Shown in pieces: positions 8,250-15,325 of a stretch of 16,119 nucleotides of DNA. Every line of letters begins with the position of its first letter. Position 1 is the first letter of the stretch. Source of the DNA: RYN-433 sp036558265. GTDB taxonomy: Bacteria; Planctomycetota; Phycisphaerae; Tepidisphaerales; Tepidisphaeraceae. Position numbers and translations under genes: made by a program. The DNA lies in contig DATBFY010000659.1 of assembly GCA_036558265.1 (NCBI GenBank), positions 1 through 16,119 on the forward strand, in the 5' to 3' direction. Under the pieces are notes generated by a model. It worked only from the letters and a program-made list of their open reading frames with translations. It made no database searches and was not told the origin of the DNA.

Positions 8250-9559
8250 TTTTCCTCTGCGTCCTCTGCGCCTCCGCGGTGAATTGTTTCGCCGACGACG
8301 GCTGGTCCCTCACCACCGCCGACTTCAAGCGCCAGATCGTCAACCTCAAGTCGTTCGATGACGCCGGCGCGCACGTCGTCCCCTACGGCGAGACCGCCGA
8401 AGCCGTCATCCCGCTCGACAAGCTCCTCCAGCTAGACCGCGGCGGGTCGACCGTCCAGCAGGTCCGCGGCGCGTGGACGCTCTACCTCACCTCCGGCGAC
8501 CGCATCGGTGGCGAGCCGGCCGCGATCACCAACGACAACCTCACCTGGAAGTCCCCCGCCGCCGGCGACCTGACGATCCCCGTGGCCGGCCTCCGCGCCA
8601 TCGTCAAGGGACAGGACGCGCCGACCTTCGACCCCAACCGCACCGAGGACGCGGTCTTCCTGGCCAACGGCGACAACGTCAAGGGCATCGTCACCGGCAT
8701 CGAGGCCGGCAAGGTCAGCGTCAAGCAGTCCACCGGCGACGTCCTGCCGATCGACCTGTCGGCCGCCAGGGCCATCCACTTCGCCGCCGCCAAAACCGAG
8801 CAGCCGACCGGCCGCGCCTTCCGCGTGCAGCTTTCGGACGGCTCGGTGGTCACCGCGCCCAGGGTCTCGCTCCCCGCCGGCGCGGACAAGCTCACCCTCA
8901 CCCTTCGCGATAACTCCCAGCGCCCGATCGAGGTCGGCCAGGTCGTCCTGATCGAACAGCTCAACGGCCCGGTATCGTGGCTCAGCGCGCGCACGCCCAA
9001 AGACGTGGTCTACCAGCCGATGTTCGACGTGAACTATCCGCCGCAGATGGATCACAACTACCGCGGCGAGCGGATCAAGTTCCAGGGGCGCGAGTTCGCC
9101 CGCGGCATCGGCGTCCATGCCTACTGCAAGCTCACCTACGCGCTCGATGGCAGCTTCAAGGCCTTCCGCACCCAGTACGCGCTCAGCGACGACGCCTACA
9201 AGGGCAAGGTCACCGTGCGCATCCTGCTGGACGACAAGGTCGTCCACGAAGCCAGGGATTTCGGACCCGGCAAGCTCTCGCCGGTCATCCTGCTCGACGT
9301 CTCGCACGCCAGGACGCTGTCGCTCGAGGCCCACCCCGGCGGCGACACCAGCACCGACGACCGCACGAAGTGGCACATCGACACCCAGGCGAGACTGAAC
9401 TGGATCGAACCCGCGCTGCTGAAGGAAATGCCGAAGCCCGAGGCCCCCAAAACTCAGCCCGCGGCGACCACCACCGCCAAGACACCCCCCGCCGCCGCCC
9501 CGACGCAAAGGAATGATTCTGAGAAACCAGCCGACTCCCCCAAGCCCGACAATCAATAG
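8210..9559 (+). CDS. Secreted NPCBM-domain protein
   Basis: The 449-residue protein starts at the ATG at 8210 because MFNSIVHPPSSILVFLCVLC then gives a hydrophobic signal-peptide-like segment ending near AVNCFA (27). Upstream in-frame codons only translate the repeat element. Residues about 30-250 form a beta-rich domain of unknown type with LTSGDRIGGE- and LANGDNVKGIV-like repeats. About 255-402 is an NPCBM-type carbohydrate-binding module (GREFARGIGVHAYCKLTYAL, VRILLDDKVVHEARDFG), a family linked in other proteins to glycoside hydrolases and sugar binding. The last 45 residues are low-complexity Pro/Ala/Lys. No ribosome site is seen. It lies 194 nt after the previous gene and may share its transcript. 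A role in binding surface polysaccharide is inferred. Confidence 0.8.
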   Translation: MFNSIVHPPSSILVFLCVLCASAVNCFADDGWSLTTADFKRQIVNLKSFDDAGAHVVPYGETAEAVIPLDKLLQLDRGGSTVQQVRGAWTLYLTSGDRIGGEPAAITNDNLTWKSPAAGDLTIPVAGLRAIVKGQDAPTFDPNRTEDAVFLANGDNVKGIVTGIEAGKVSVKQSTGDVLPIDLSAARAIHFAAAKTEQPTGRAFRVQLSDGSVVTAPRVSLPAGADKLTLTLRDNSQRPIEVGQVVLIEQLNGPVSWLSARTPKDVVYQPMFDVNYPPQMDHNYRGERIKFQGREFARGIGVHAYCKLTYALDGSFKAFRTQYALSDDAYKGKVTVRILLDDKVVHEARDFGPGKLSPVILLDVSHARTLSLEAHPGGDTSTDDRTKWHIDTQARLNWIEPALLKEMPKPEAPKTQPAATTTAKTPPAAAPTQRNDSEKPADSPKPDNQ

Positions 9560-9600
9560 CTCCTGGTCTTCCTCGTGCTCTTCGCGCCTTCGTGGTTCAC
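9560..9600. repeat. CTTCCTCGTGCTC...CCTTCGTGGTTCA phrase
   Basis: Just after the NPCBM stop lies a pyrimidine-rich phrase (about 9568-9599) resembling one at 8251-8283 inside that gene's signal-peptide codons, with roughly two thirds identity. From memory, both resemble dispersed phrases (CTTCGTGCCTTCGTGG and CTCTGCGCCTCTGCGG types) found between genes in many planctomycetes and acidobacteria. The function is unknown. Confidence 0.45.
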
Positions 9601-9616
9601 CCCCCCATGTGAGCGC

Positions 9617-9655
9617 AAAATAAAAGGAACCGGAGCTCGCCGTTACTCCGGTCCC
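9617..9655 (-). terminator. Minus-strand intrinsic terminator
   Basis: Read on the minus strand, GGGACCGGAG and CTCCGGTTCC pair fully over 10 bp (one G-U) around a 10-nt loop and are followed at once by TTTTATTTT (9617-9625). This is a textbook Rho-independent terminator. On the plus strand no T tract follows, so it does not serve the NPCBM gene. No convincing minus-strand protein gene ends here. Confidence 0.7.
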
Positions 9656-9795
9656 TGAACAGGCTGCCCGGCCAAATGGCCGGAGACCCACAGCCTCTCC
9701 TCCAATATCGGCCATGCGCCGAGGAACCTTCATCCAATCCCGCGTATTCGACGAAAAGGCGGGCTGACGGGACGTTATCGGACGGCCGGAAGGGC
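9617..9795 (-). ncRNA. Candidate small non-coding RNA upstream of carA
   Basis: The terminator at 9617-9655 implies a minus-strand transcript. Ahead of it, read on the minus strand, are several possible helices: GGCTG...CAGCC (9691-9695/9662-9666) enclosing CCGGCC-ATTT-GGCCGG (9668-9683), a CGGC-GCAT-GGCCG hairpin near 9709-9722, and CCCGC...GCGGG near 9740-9764. No minus-strand reading frame here looks like a protein. The 5' end and promoter are not visible, and the left limit is arbitrary, set where the next repeat begins. It matches no RNA family I know (not RNase P, tmRNA or SRP). Confidence 0.35.
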
Positions 9796-9988
9796 TGAAA
9801 CATGAAGACATGAAACATGAAGATCGCGGCGCGCCGTGATCCGGTCCCCTCTCCCACGGGCGTTACGCCTGTCGGGGCGATATATCCCCACGATCGCCCG
9901 CGGGAGAGGGAGAAAGCGGGCGCCCGCGCAAGAGGGAGAAAAGCTTTCGCCTAACCGTGATCTTCATGTTTCACGACTTCATGTTTCA
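9796..9988. repeat. Nested inverted-repeat element of about 190 bp
   Basis: Arms at 9796-9825 and 9959-9988 match as inverted repeats at 28 of 30 positions; each contains TGAAACATGAAG and ACATGAAGATC-type units. Inside are a second pair, 9846-9862 and 9895-9911 (15 of 17; CCCTCTCCC / GGGAGAGGG), GGGG-CGATATAT-CCCC (9874-9889), and a perfect GCGGGCGCCCGC (9916-9927). It codes for nothing visible. Such structure suggests a MITE- or REP-like element, or a long hairpin RNA, next to carA. Confidence 0.7.
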
Positions 9989-10029
9989 CTCATCCGAACC
10001 CCGCCACTCGCCCCGCAGGCCGCAATCCC

Positions 10030-10035
10030 TATAAT
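10030..10035 (+). promoter_or_regulatory. carA -10 box, likely leaderless start
   Basis: A perfect TATAAT ends 9 nt before the carA ATG, and the bases between are CCCCCACCC with no purine-rich ribosome site. Transcription would start within a few bases of the ATG, giving a leaderless mRNA. No good -35 hexamer is seen 16-18 nt upstream. Confidence 0.55.
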
Positions 10036-10044
10036 CCCCCACCC

Positions 10045-11235
<1,191 letters not shown>

Positions 11236-11439
11236 TACGCATCGTAAGAGATTCCCGCGCCGATTGGGGCGGCATGGCAAACTCGTTTCTTGTTTGCCCG
11301 TGGTCTTCGTGTGCCCTGCGGCGCGCGAGTCAAGTCGAACCCATATAACCCTTCCCGTCCCCGTTTAGCGGCTTGCCGAAGGCAAGCGCTCCTCGGCGGC
11401 GCGCGCGTGCGCCGGATACGGGAGTCTGACGGCACGCAG
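11236..11439. other. Convergent intergenic region with two hairpins
   Basis: Between carA and the convergent membrane-protein gene lie GGCAAAC-9 nt-GTTTGCC (11276-11298) and GCTTGCC-GAA-GGCAAGC (11371-11387). Neither is followed by a T tract on either strand, so either could be a weak terminator or simply a dispersed palindrome. I see no gene here. Confidence 0.5.
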
Positions 11440-12042
11440 TCAATCCAACCCCACGACAACCGCCGCCCAGATGAACGGCAGCGTCAAAACCATCAGCACC
11501 GCCAACGCTGCCATGACGACCCTCCTCGTCCCGCGCATCATGATCGCGCGCACCACAAGGTACGCGCTCAACACATACGAAAAAACGGTGAAGCTCAACA
11601 GGTTCGCGAGAAACGCCGGTCCGCCAAGCGTCTCCGCTGCGGATTTGTCCACCGACGCGATCCACGCTGCCAACCGCGGAAAGTCCGCAACGTCATCGGC
11701 GCTTCCCAGCGCTCGATCATTGTAGCTCGACCCATGGCCATAGGGCGGCACGCCGCACTCGTGGATGTTGATCACCGCCATCGCGAACAAGAACGAATAC
11801 TGCGACACGACGAACACCAAAGCCGTCACGTCAAACGCCGGAATCAACCGCTTTATCACCGCAAGCCACAGGGCGCGATCCGAACCTGCTGAGGCGTATT
11901 CGAGCGTTTCCACGTGCCTCGTCTCGCTGTCTGGCGCCCGATCGGGTTCGTCCTGATCTGAACGCGCCGAGGCGTATTCGAGCGGGTGTGGTTCCATGTG
12001 CTCCATCTCTCTGAGAGACAAGGGAGAAACAACACCAGACAT
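11440..12042 (-). CDS. Hypothetical three-helix membrane protein
   Basis: I do not recognise this 200-residue protein. The N-terminal 55 residues are polar and contain a duplicated unit (LEYASARSDQ at 21-30, LEYASAGSDR at 47-56). Three likely membrane segments follow at about 70-92, 143-168 and 174-197, with a polar loop (HECGVPPYGHGSSYNDR) between the first two. The gene ends with FIWAAVVVGLD. The ATG at 12042 has no clear ribosome site; the internal Met codons at 12006 or 11997 are alternatives and would leave the duplication in place. It is transcribed away from the promoter at 12102 and towards carA. It could be an inner-membrane protein of unknown function. Confidence that it is a real gene rests on the membrane pattern and the lack of any better reading on the other strand. 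Confidence 0.6.
   Translation of the reverse strand: MSGVVSPLSLREMEHMEPHPLEYASARSDQDEPDRAPDSETRHVETLEYASAGSDRALWLAVIKRLIPAFDVTALVFVVSQYSFLFAMAVINIHECGVPPYGHGSSYNDRALGSADDVADFPRLAAWIASVDKSAAETLGGPAFLANLLSFTVFSYVLSAYLVVRAIMMRGTRRVVMAALAVLMVLTLPFIWAAVVVGLD
11877..11984 (-). repeat. Diverged 78-bp tandem duplication
   Basis: Positions 11877-11906 and 11955-11984 match at 26 of 30 bases and lie 78 bp apart, a multiple of three. Similar but weaker likeness continues beyond them (TTCCACGTGC versus TTCCATGTGC). It creates the LEYASA repeat in the N-terminus of the membrane protein. Confidence 0.65.
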
Positions 12043-12101
12043 TCAATGGTCAGCCCGGCGCCGACCACGAACGTAAGGTACCAAAAACGACCAATTCCAC
12101 C

Positions 12102-12130
12102 TTGACTGTTCGGTAAAAGTTAGATATCCT
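12102..12130 (+). promoter_or_regulatory. Sigma-70-like promoter
   Basis: TTGACT (12102-12107) and TATCCT (12125-12130) are separated by 17 nt, a good match to a housekeeping sigma-factor promoter. Transcription would start near 12137, about 54 nt before the ATG at 12191. Confidence 0.6.
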
Positions 12131-12143
12131 GCTTTATGACACT

Positions 12144-12163
12144 TGGGGGACTGTGCGCCCCCA
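12144..12163 (+). promoter_or_regulatory. Leader hairpin TGGGGG/CCCCCA
   Basis: A perfect 6-bp stem with an 8-nt loop lies in the 5' leader between the promoter and a strong ribosome site. It may stabilise the leader or control translation. No T tract follows it. Confidence 0.45.
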
Positions 12164-12181
12164 TGAGACAAACCAACAAGG

Positions 12182-12186
12182 GGAGG
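12182..12186 (+). promoter_or_regulatory. Strong Shine-Dalgarno GGAGG
   Basis: GGAGG lies 4 nt before the ATG at 12191 and, with the promoter, marks where a gene was or is translated. Confidence 0.6.
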
Positions 12187-12190
12187 TCCC

Positions 12191-12653
12191 ATGCCCGCCA
12201 ACACGCCGTCCGAGCGTTTCGTCCCGTCCAGCAATCGCGCCCGCCTTGCCGCCGCCGCGTCAACCGCCTGCCACCATCAACTCGCCGGCTTCGCCGCGCA
12301 CCAACCTGCTCCCTCCCGCTCCAACGTGCTCCAACCTGCTCCCGCCCCCGCCGCGCCGGCGCAAAACGAAGCCAGCGCTCACCGGCCTCCAGACATCTGG
12401 CAGCAAGTCATCCACGAGTTCCACGCCCTCAAAGCCGCCGCCGAGATTACCCCCGCCAACCCGCTCCAGGTTGCTCCAACCTGCTCCAACCCGCACCCCT
12501 CAACATCCCCGCGAAAAGCGAACCCAGACTCCACGCCATCCTCCATCGTCGTCTCCGTGCCGACCCCGCCCCCTCACCCCCGACCAACTCCGCGCGGCCC
12601 GACTCTGGATCGACGGCCGCTCAGCCCCCGCCATCCAGACCGCATCCCGAGCC
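12191..12653 (+). pseudogene. Probable decayed gene with helix-turn-helix remnant
   Basis: A good promoter, leader hairpin and ribosome site lead into an ATG whose frame begins MPANTPSERFVPSSNRARLA and includes a helical IWQQVIHEFHALKAAAE (near residue 70). After that the frame turns into low-complexity Pro/Ser/Arg. A plausible continuation, LTPDQLRAARLWIDGRSAPA, appears in a different frame at 12573-12632; it resembles the start of a helix-turn-helix of the resolvase or terminase-small-subunit type. Another helical piece, LHAILHRRLRAD, lies in the third frame just before it. The simplest reading is a gene broken by frameshifts within CTCCAACCTGCTCC-type repeats and cut short before the Uma2 gene. 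It could instead be a genuine low-complexity protein. Low confidence. Confidence 0.35.
12303..12495 (+). repeat. TGCTCCAACC decamer repeats
   Basis: Variants of CTCCAACCTGCTCC recur in two clusters, about 12303-12345 and 12462-12495. They lie inside the decayed gene and could cause slippage; the reading frame of the putative protein seems to shift near the second cluster. Confidence 0.5.
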
Positions 12654-12657
12654 ATGG

Positions 12658-12663
12658 TATATT
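12658..12663 (+). promoter_or_regulatory. TATATT -10-like box before Uma2 gene
   Basis: TATATT ends 8 nt before the ATG at 12672, with no Shine-Dalgarno between. The arrangement mirrors the carA and 6930 starts, suggesting a leaderless mRNA. Confidence 0.4.
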
Positions 12664-12671
12664 CATCGACC

Positions 12672-13304
12672 ATGACCGCAGCACCCGTTCCCGCGCGTCG
12701 CCGGTACACCTTTGCCGAATACCTCGCGTTCGAGGAGGCCGCCGAATGGAAGCACGAGTTCCACGAAGGCGAGATCCTCGCCATGTCCGGTACGTCACCC
12801 GAGCACGCGTTGATTACCGCCAACGCGATCGCAGCGCTCCATCGGGCGCTCGCCGGCAAACCCTGCCGCGTCTACTCGTCCGACCTGAAGATCGGCGTCA
12901 AGCCCGGTGCGCGGGTCTGCTATCCCGACGGTTCGATCGTCTACGGCGCCCTCGAGTTCGACCCCGCCGACCCCAAGCGCCACGTCGTCACCAACCCGCG
13001 CGCAATCATCGAGGTCCTCTCCCCCACGACCGAGGGCTACGACCGTGGCGAGAAATTCCGCCGCTATCGCGAGATCCCGTCCCTCGCCGAATACGTCCTC
13101 ATCTCCCAGACTTCCGCGGTCGTCGAAACCTTCTTCCGCCAGGGCGACGGCAACTGGCTCATTGCCGGGACCTACACCGGTTTGGACGCGCGCGCCCGCC
13201 TGCGCACCGTGGAGATCGAGATCGGGCTGGCCGACATCTACGCTGGCGTCACGTTCCCCGAGCCCGCGCCGCCGCCCGATCCGCGGGAGAGGGAGGTGCT
13301 ATAA
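12672..13304 (+). CDS. Uma2 family (DUF820) restriction-endonuclease-like protein
   Basis: The 210-residue protein has the order of the Uma2/DUF820 family: YTFAEYLAFEE (12-22) near the start, E29-F-H-E-G-E34 followed by AMSGTSPEHALI (37-48), VYSSDLKI (67-74), YPDGSIV with Asp86, then IIEVLSPTTEGYDRGEKFRRY with Glu114 and Lys128. Asp86, Glu114 and Lys128 are the expected PD-(D/E)xK nuclease-fold residues and appear intact. Family members are abundant in cyanobacteria and planctomycetes; their substrates are mostly unknown, so nuclease activity is inferred from fold. ATG 12672 fits the family N-terminus; ATG 12654 in the same frame would add six residues. The last codons (PDPREREVL) run into a GCGGGAGAGGGAG phrase that also occurs at 9900-9912, so the tail may be repeat-derived. 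Its end lies 8 nt from the end of the convergent GNAT gene. Confidence 0.9.
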   Translation: MTAAPVPARRRYTFAEYLAFEEAAEWKHEFHEGEILAMSGTSPEHALITANAIAALHRALAGKPCRVYSSDLKIGVKPGARVCYPDGSIVYGALEFDPADPKRHVVTNPRAIIEVLSPTTEGYDRGEKFRRYREIPSLAEYVLISQTSAVVETFFRQGDGNWLIAGTYTGLDARARLRTVEIEIGLADIYAGVTFPEPAPPPDPREREVL

Positions 13305-13312
13305 GGAAAGCG

Positions 13313-13714
13313 TCAGTCAAACGTCCGCATGTAAATCAGCAGGTCCTCATCCCGCAGCAGCTCGGAAATCGTCCCCACGTGGCTGAACCCGAACTGCATC
13401 AGGAACGAGCGCGCGATCACCTGCCGCTTCTGCTCGATCGGCATCCAGATCCGGCGGAGGCGAACCTTGCGGCTCTTGAAGTAAGCCGTCGCCTCCCGGG
13501 TGATCGCTTCCATCAACGTGTGACCGTGGCCGACGCGCTGGTGAGGGGGTGAGACGCTCAGGTCCAGGATCTGCGCGACGCCCTGAGCAGGGTCGGTGGC
13601 GCACATCCAGCGGGCTTGGGCAATGACCTGCCCGGCTTCGGTGAGCTTGAGGGTCTGGAGAAAGGGATGGGACTTCGCACCGGACGCGGGGGGATCGCAG
13701 ATCAGGGTGGGCAT
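13313..13714 (-). CDS. GNAT family N-acetyltransferase
   Basis: This 133-residue protein is a small GNAT-fold acyltransferase. The beta4 strand and acetyl-CoA pyrophosphate loop are visible as ILDLSVSPPHQRVGHGHTLM, with the (Q/R)xxGx(G/A) motif at Gln59-Arg60-Val61-Gly62-His63-Gly64. FLMQFGFSHVG (104-114) is the usual late strand-helix segment. The acceptor substrate cannot be told from sequence. It is the last gene of a minus-strand run and begins 15 nt after the lipoprotein stop, so it is probably co-transcribed. No ribosome site is obvious; translational coupling is likely. It meets the Uma2 gene tail to tail with only 8 nt between stops. Confidence 0.85.
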   Translation of the reverse strand: MPTLICDPPASGAKSHPFLQTLKLTEAGQVIAQARWMCATDPAQGVAQILDLSVSPPHQRVGHGHTLMEAITREATAYFKSRKVRLRRIWMPIEQKRQVIARSFLMQFGFSHVGTISELLRDEDLLIYMRTFD

Positions 13715-13729
13715 GGTTACAAATGCCGC

Positions 13730-14410
13730 TCAGCGGATCTGGCTCACCGTGGTCCGGGCGCCGGCCGTCTGGGCCTTCAGGTCGGCCAGCGTGTCGCGGA
13801 CGATCTGGCTGTTCCGCTGGGCCTTGATCGTGCCGTGGAGCTTGGCCGGGCCCAGGGGATCTTTCAAGCCGGACGTGACCTGGGTCTGCTTCATCGTCCC
13901 GTCGCGGATCTCGACCGAGGTGGTCTTGTTCCCCTCATCCAGGAGGACGTAGCCGGCCCCTTCGTAGTGCAGCATGTCCGGACGGTCCGACTGGTCGTGG
14001 GCGATCACGTACCAGTCGATCGCGGCATTGGTCACCACCCCGTCCCGCGCCACCGACCCACCCTGCGCCTGCCAGAAGACGTGGACATGCACGATCTGGC
14101 GAAGGTCCGCCGTATCAAGCGGCTGGAGGGGTTTATTCGAGTCGGAGCCGGAGCCTGGCCACTGAAGTGGCCAGGCCTTATGGGCGCTGGCGTTCGAGGC
14201 GGCGGCAGGGGGGTCCTGGATCAAAACCAGGTCGTACTCGCCATTGTGGTTGCCGGTGATATAGGCCTTGCTGAAGCCTTGGGCGTAGGCCGCCTGCCCG
14301 GCATCGCTGCGAATGGTCAGATCAGCGCGGTTGCCGGCGCAGCCCGACAGCAGGGCGACCAAAACACAAGCGACAAGGCAACCCCCGCCGATCCGGTTCC
14401 TCGATCCCAT
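13730..14410 (-). CDS. Hypothetical lipoprotein
   Basis: The 226-residue protein has a lipoprotein signal peptide, MGSRNRIGGG then a hydrophobic stretch ending in the lipobox L21-S22-G23-C24. It should be exported and lipid-anchored. The rest is a mixed alpha/beta domain I do not recognise, with IVHVHVFWQAQ and AIDWYVIAHDQ strands, ending in a helical KAQRNSQIVRDTLADL. The ATG at 14410 is chosen because GGAG (plus-strand CTCC at 14420-14423) lies 9 nt before it; a TTG five codons upstream is less likely. Residues 79-86 (AWPLQWPG) are coded by a near-perfect palindrome that looks inserted. It starts 33 nt after the amidohydrolase stop and 15 nt before the GNAT gene, so the three probably form an operon. 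Confidence 0.8.
   Translation of the reverse strand: MGSRNRIGGGCLVACVLVALLSGCAGNRADLTIRSDAGQAAYAQGFSKAYITGNHNGEYDLVLIQDPPAAASNASAHKAWPLQWPGSGSDSNKPLQPLDTADLRQIVHVHVFWQAQGGSVARDGVVTNAAIDWYVIAHDQSDRPDMLHYEGAGYVLLDEGNKTTSVEIRDGTMKQTQVTSGLKDPLGPAKLHGTIKAQRNSQIVRDTLADLKAQTAGARTTVSQIR
14153..14176. repeat. 24-bp palindrome inside the lipoprotein gene
   Basis: GCCTGGCCACT and AGTGGCCAGGC are perfect 11-bp inverted arms around a 2-nt GA centre. They lie in frame within the lipoprotein, coding for AWPLQWPG in a low-complexity stretch. This is like the palindromic elements known to enter genes in frame in Rickettsia, though no relation is implied. Confidence 0.75.
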
Positions 14411-14419
14411 GTCCAAGGT

Positions 14420-14423
14420 CTCC
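14420..14423 (-). promoter_or_regulatory. Shine-Dalgarno of the lipoprotein gene
   Basis: Minus-strand GGAG, 9 nt before the ATG at 14410. It decides that start over the upstream TTG and fits an operon-internal gene. Confidence 0.55.
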
Positions 14424-14443
14424 AAGGTCGCGACGCTCGATGG

Positions 14444-15325
14444 TTACGAAAGGCCGAGCAGGTTGAGCGTGTCACGTTCGACGATGCCGCGCAGGGCTTC
14501 GCGAGGGACGACCGGGAGGTTGGTGCCCTGCGCAAGCTGGTTGATGCTGTAAAGGATCTCGATGCACTCGGTTGCGCTGGTGTATGGGAAGTCACTGCCG
14601 AACAAGAGTTTATCGATCACCTGGTACTGGTGGGCGCTGACCAGGGCATTGTAGGCCTGCCACGGCCGCTTGAGCAGACCCGACACGTCGGCAAAGACAT
14701 TCGGGTGCTTACCGAGCATGACAATGGTCTCATCGACCCACGGCTGCCCAAGTTGCGCGATTACAATTCGCAAATTAGGAAACGACCGGGCCACATCGTC
14801 GAAGAGGTAAGGCCGGCCGAATTCGAGTTTGGACTGCTCCGTCATCGGTCCGTGGGGGTGGATCAGGACCGGCATGCCCAGCTTCTCGGCCTCCTCGTAA
14901 ACCCGCATGGCGCGGGAGTCGGAGGGGTGGAAATCCTGATTTGCCGGGGAGATCGTCAGACCGCGCAGGTGCAGGTCGAATTTTGCCGAACGCACTTCTT
15001 CCACCGCGCTCTTCTCGGTGGGGTCGATCCCGGCGAAGCCGATCAGCTTCTGTGGATATCGATTGACGTACTCGGCTACATATTTATTTGGAACCTCAGC
15101 CCGGAGGTAGCGGCTCTTGAAGCCCAGGACGATCGACTTATCGACCAGGGCAGCCTGGGCGTAGTGATGGTCGGCATCGGCGGAGGGAATGGCGCGCCAG
15201 ACGGGCCTGGCGTTGGCCGCAAGCCGCGCGGTGCGGGTGCGGAGGGACCGTTGCATTTCCCCCAAATCCAGTTGCCCGAGTTGGTCAGGAGACTGCCAAA
15301 CATGGGTATGACAATCGACGATCAT
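14444..15325 (-). CDS. Amidohydrolase-2 family TIM-barrel hydrolase
   Basis: This 293-residue protein belongs to the amidohydrolase_2 family of metal-dependent hydrolases and decarboxylases. It begins MIVDCHTHVW with the HxH metal motif (His6, His8), then has GFAGIDP (96-102), LRGLTISPANQDFHP (120-134), the strand-5 VLIHPHG with His156, and LLFGSDFPY with Asp245. In many relatives the next metal-region strand reads (I/V)xxHxG; here it is IAQLGQPW, with Gln191 in place of His, so activity or metal use may differ. The reaction cannot be deduced. The ATG matches the family's N-terminus exactly; the upstream bases show no strong ribosome site. It is first in a minus-strand run with a lipoprotein and a GNAT gene. 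Upstream, 277 nt separate it from prfB. Confidence 0.9.
   Translation of the reverse strand: MIVDCHTHVWQSPDQLGQLDLGEMQRSLRTRTARLAANARPVWRAIPSADADHHYAQAALVDKSIVLGFKSRYLRAEVPNKYVAEYVNRYPQKLIGFAGIDPTEKSAVEEVRSAKFDLHLRGLTISPANQDFHPSDSRAMRVYEEAEKLGMPVLIHPHGPMTEQSKLEFGRPYLFDDVARSFPNLRIVIAQLGQPWVDETIVMLGKHPNVFADVSGLLKRPWQAYNALVSAHQYQVIDKLLFGSDFPYTSATECIEILYSINQLAQGTNLPVVPREALRGIVERDTLNLLGLS

Noticed and set aside
9617..9795. Identity of the candidate RNA as SRP RNA, tmRNA, RNase P RNA or a known riboswitch
   Set aside because: None of the conserved cores I know (GGAAG/GNRA SRP tip, tmRNA tag frame and tRNA-like end, GAGGAAAGTCC) is present on either strand.
8432..9811. A 459-codon minus-strand open frame across the NPCBM gene
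   Set aside because: Opposite a recognisable NPCBM protein, and it runs through the minus-strand terminator region; no domain.
11276..11298. A carA terminator
   Set aside because: The GGCAAAC/GTTTGCC stem is not followed by a T tract on either strand, so I list it only as a hairpin.
12153..12671. A long N-terminal extension of the Uma2 protein
   Set aside because: It is a proline-rich low-complexity translation in another frame from the ribosome site at 12182; the Uma2 family starts near 12672.
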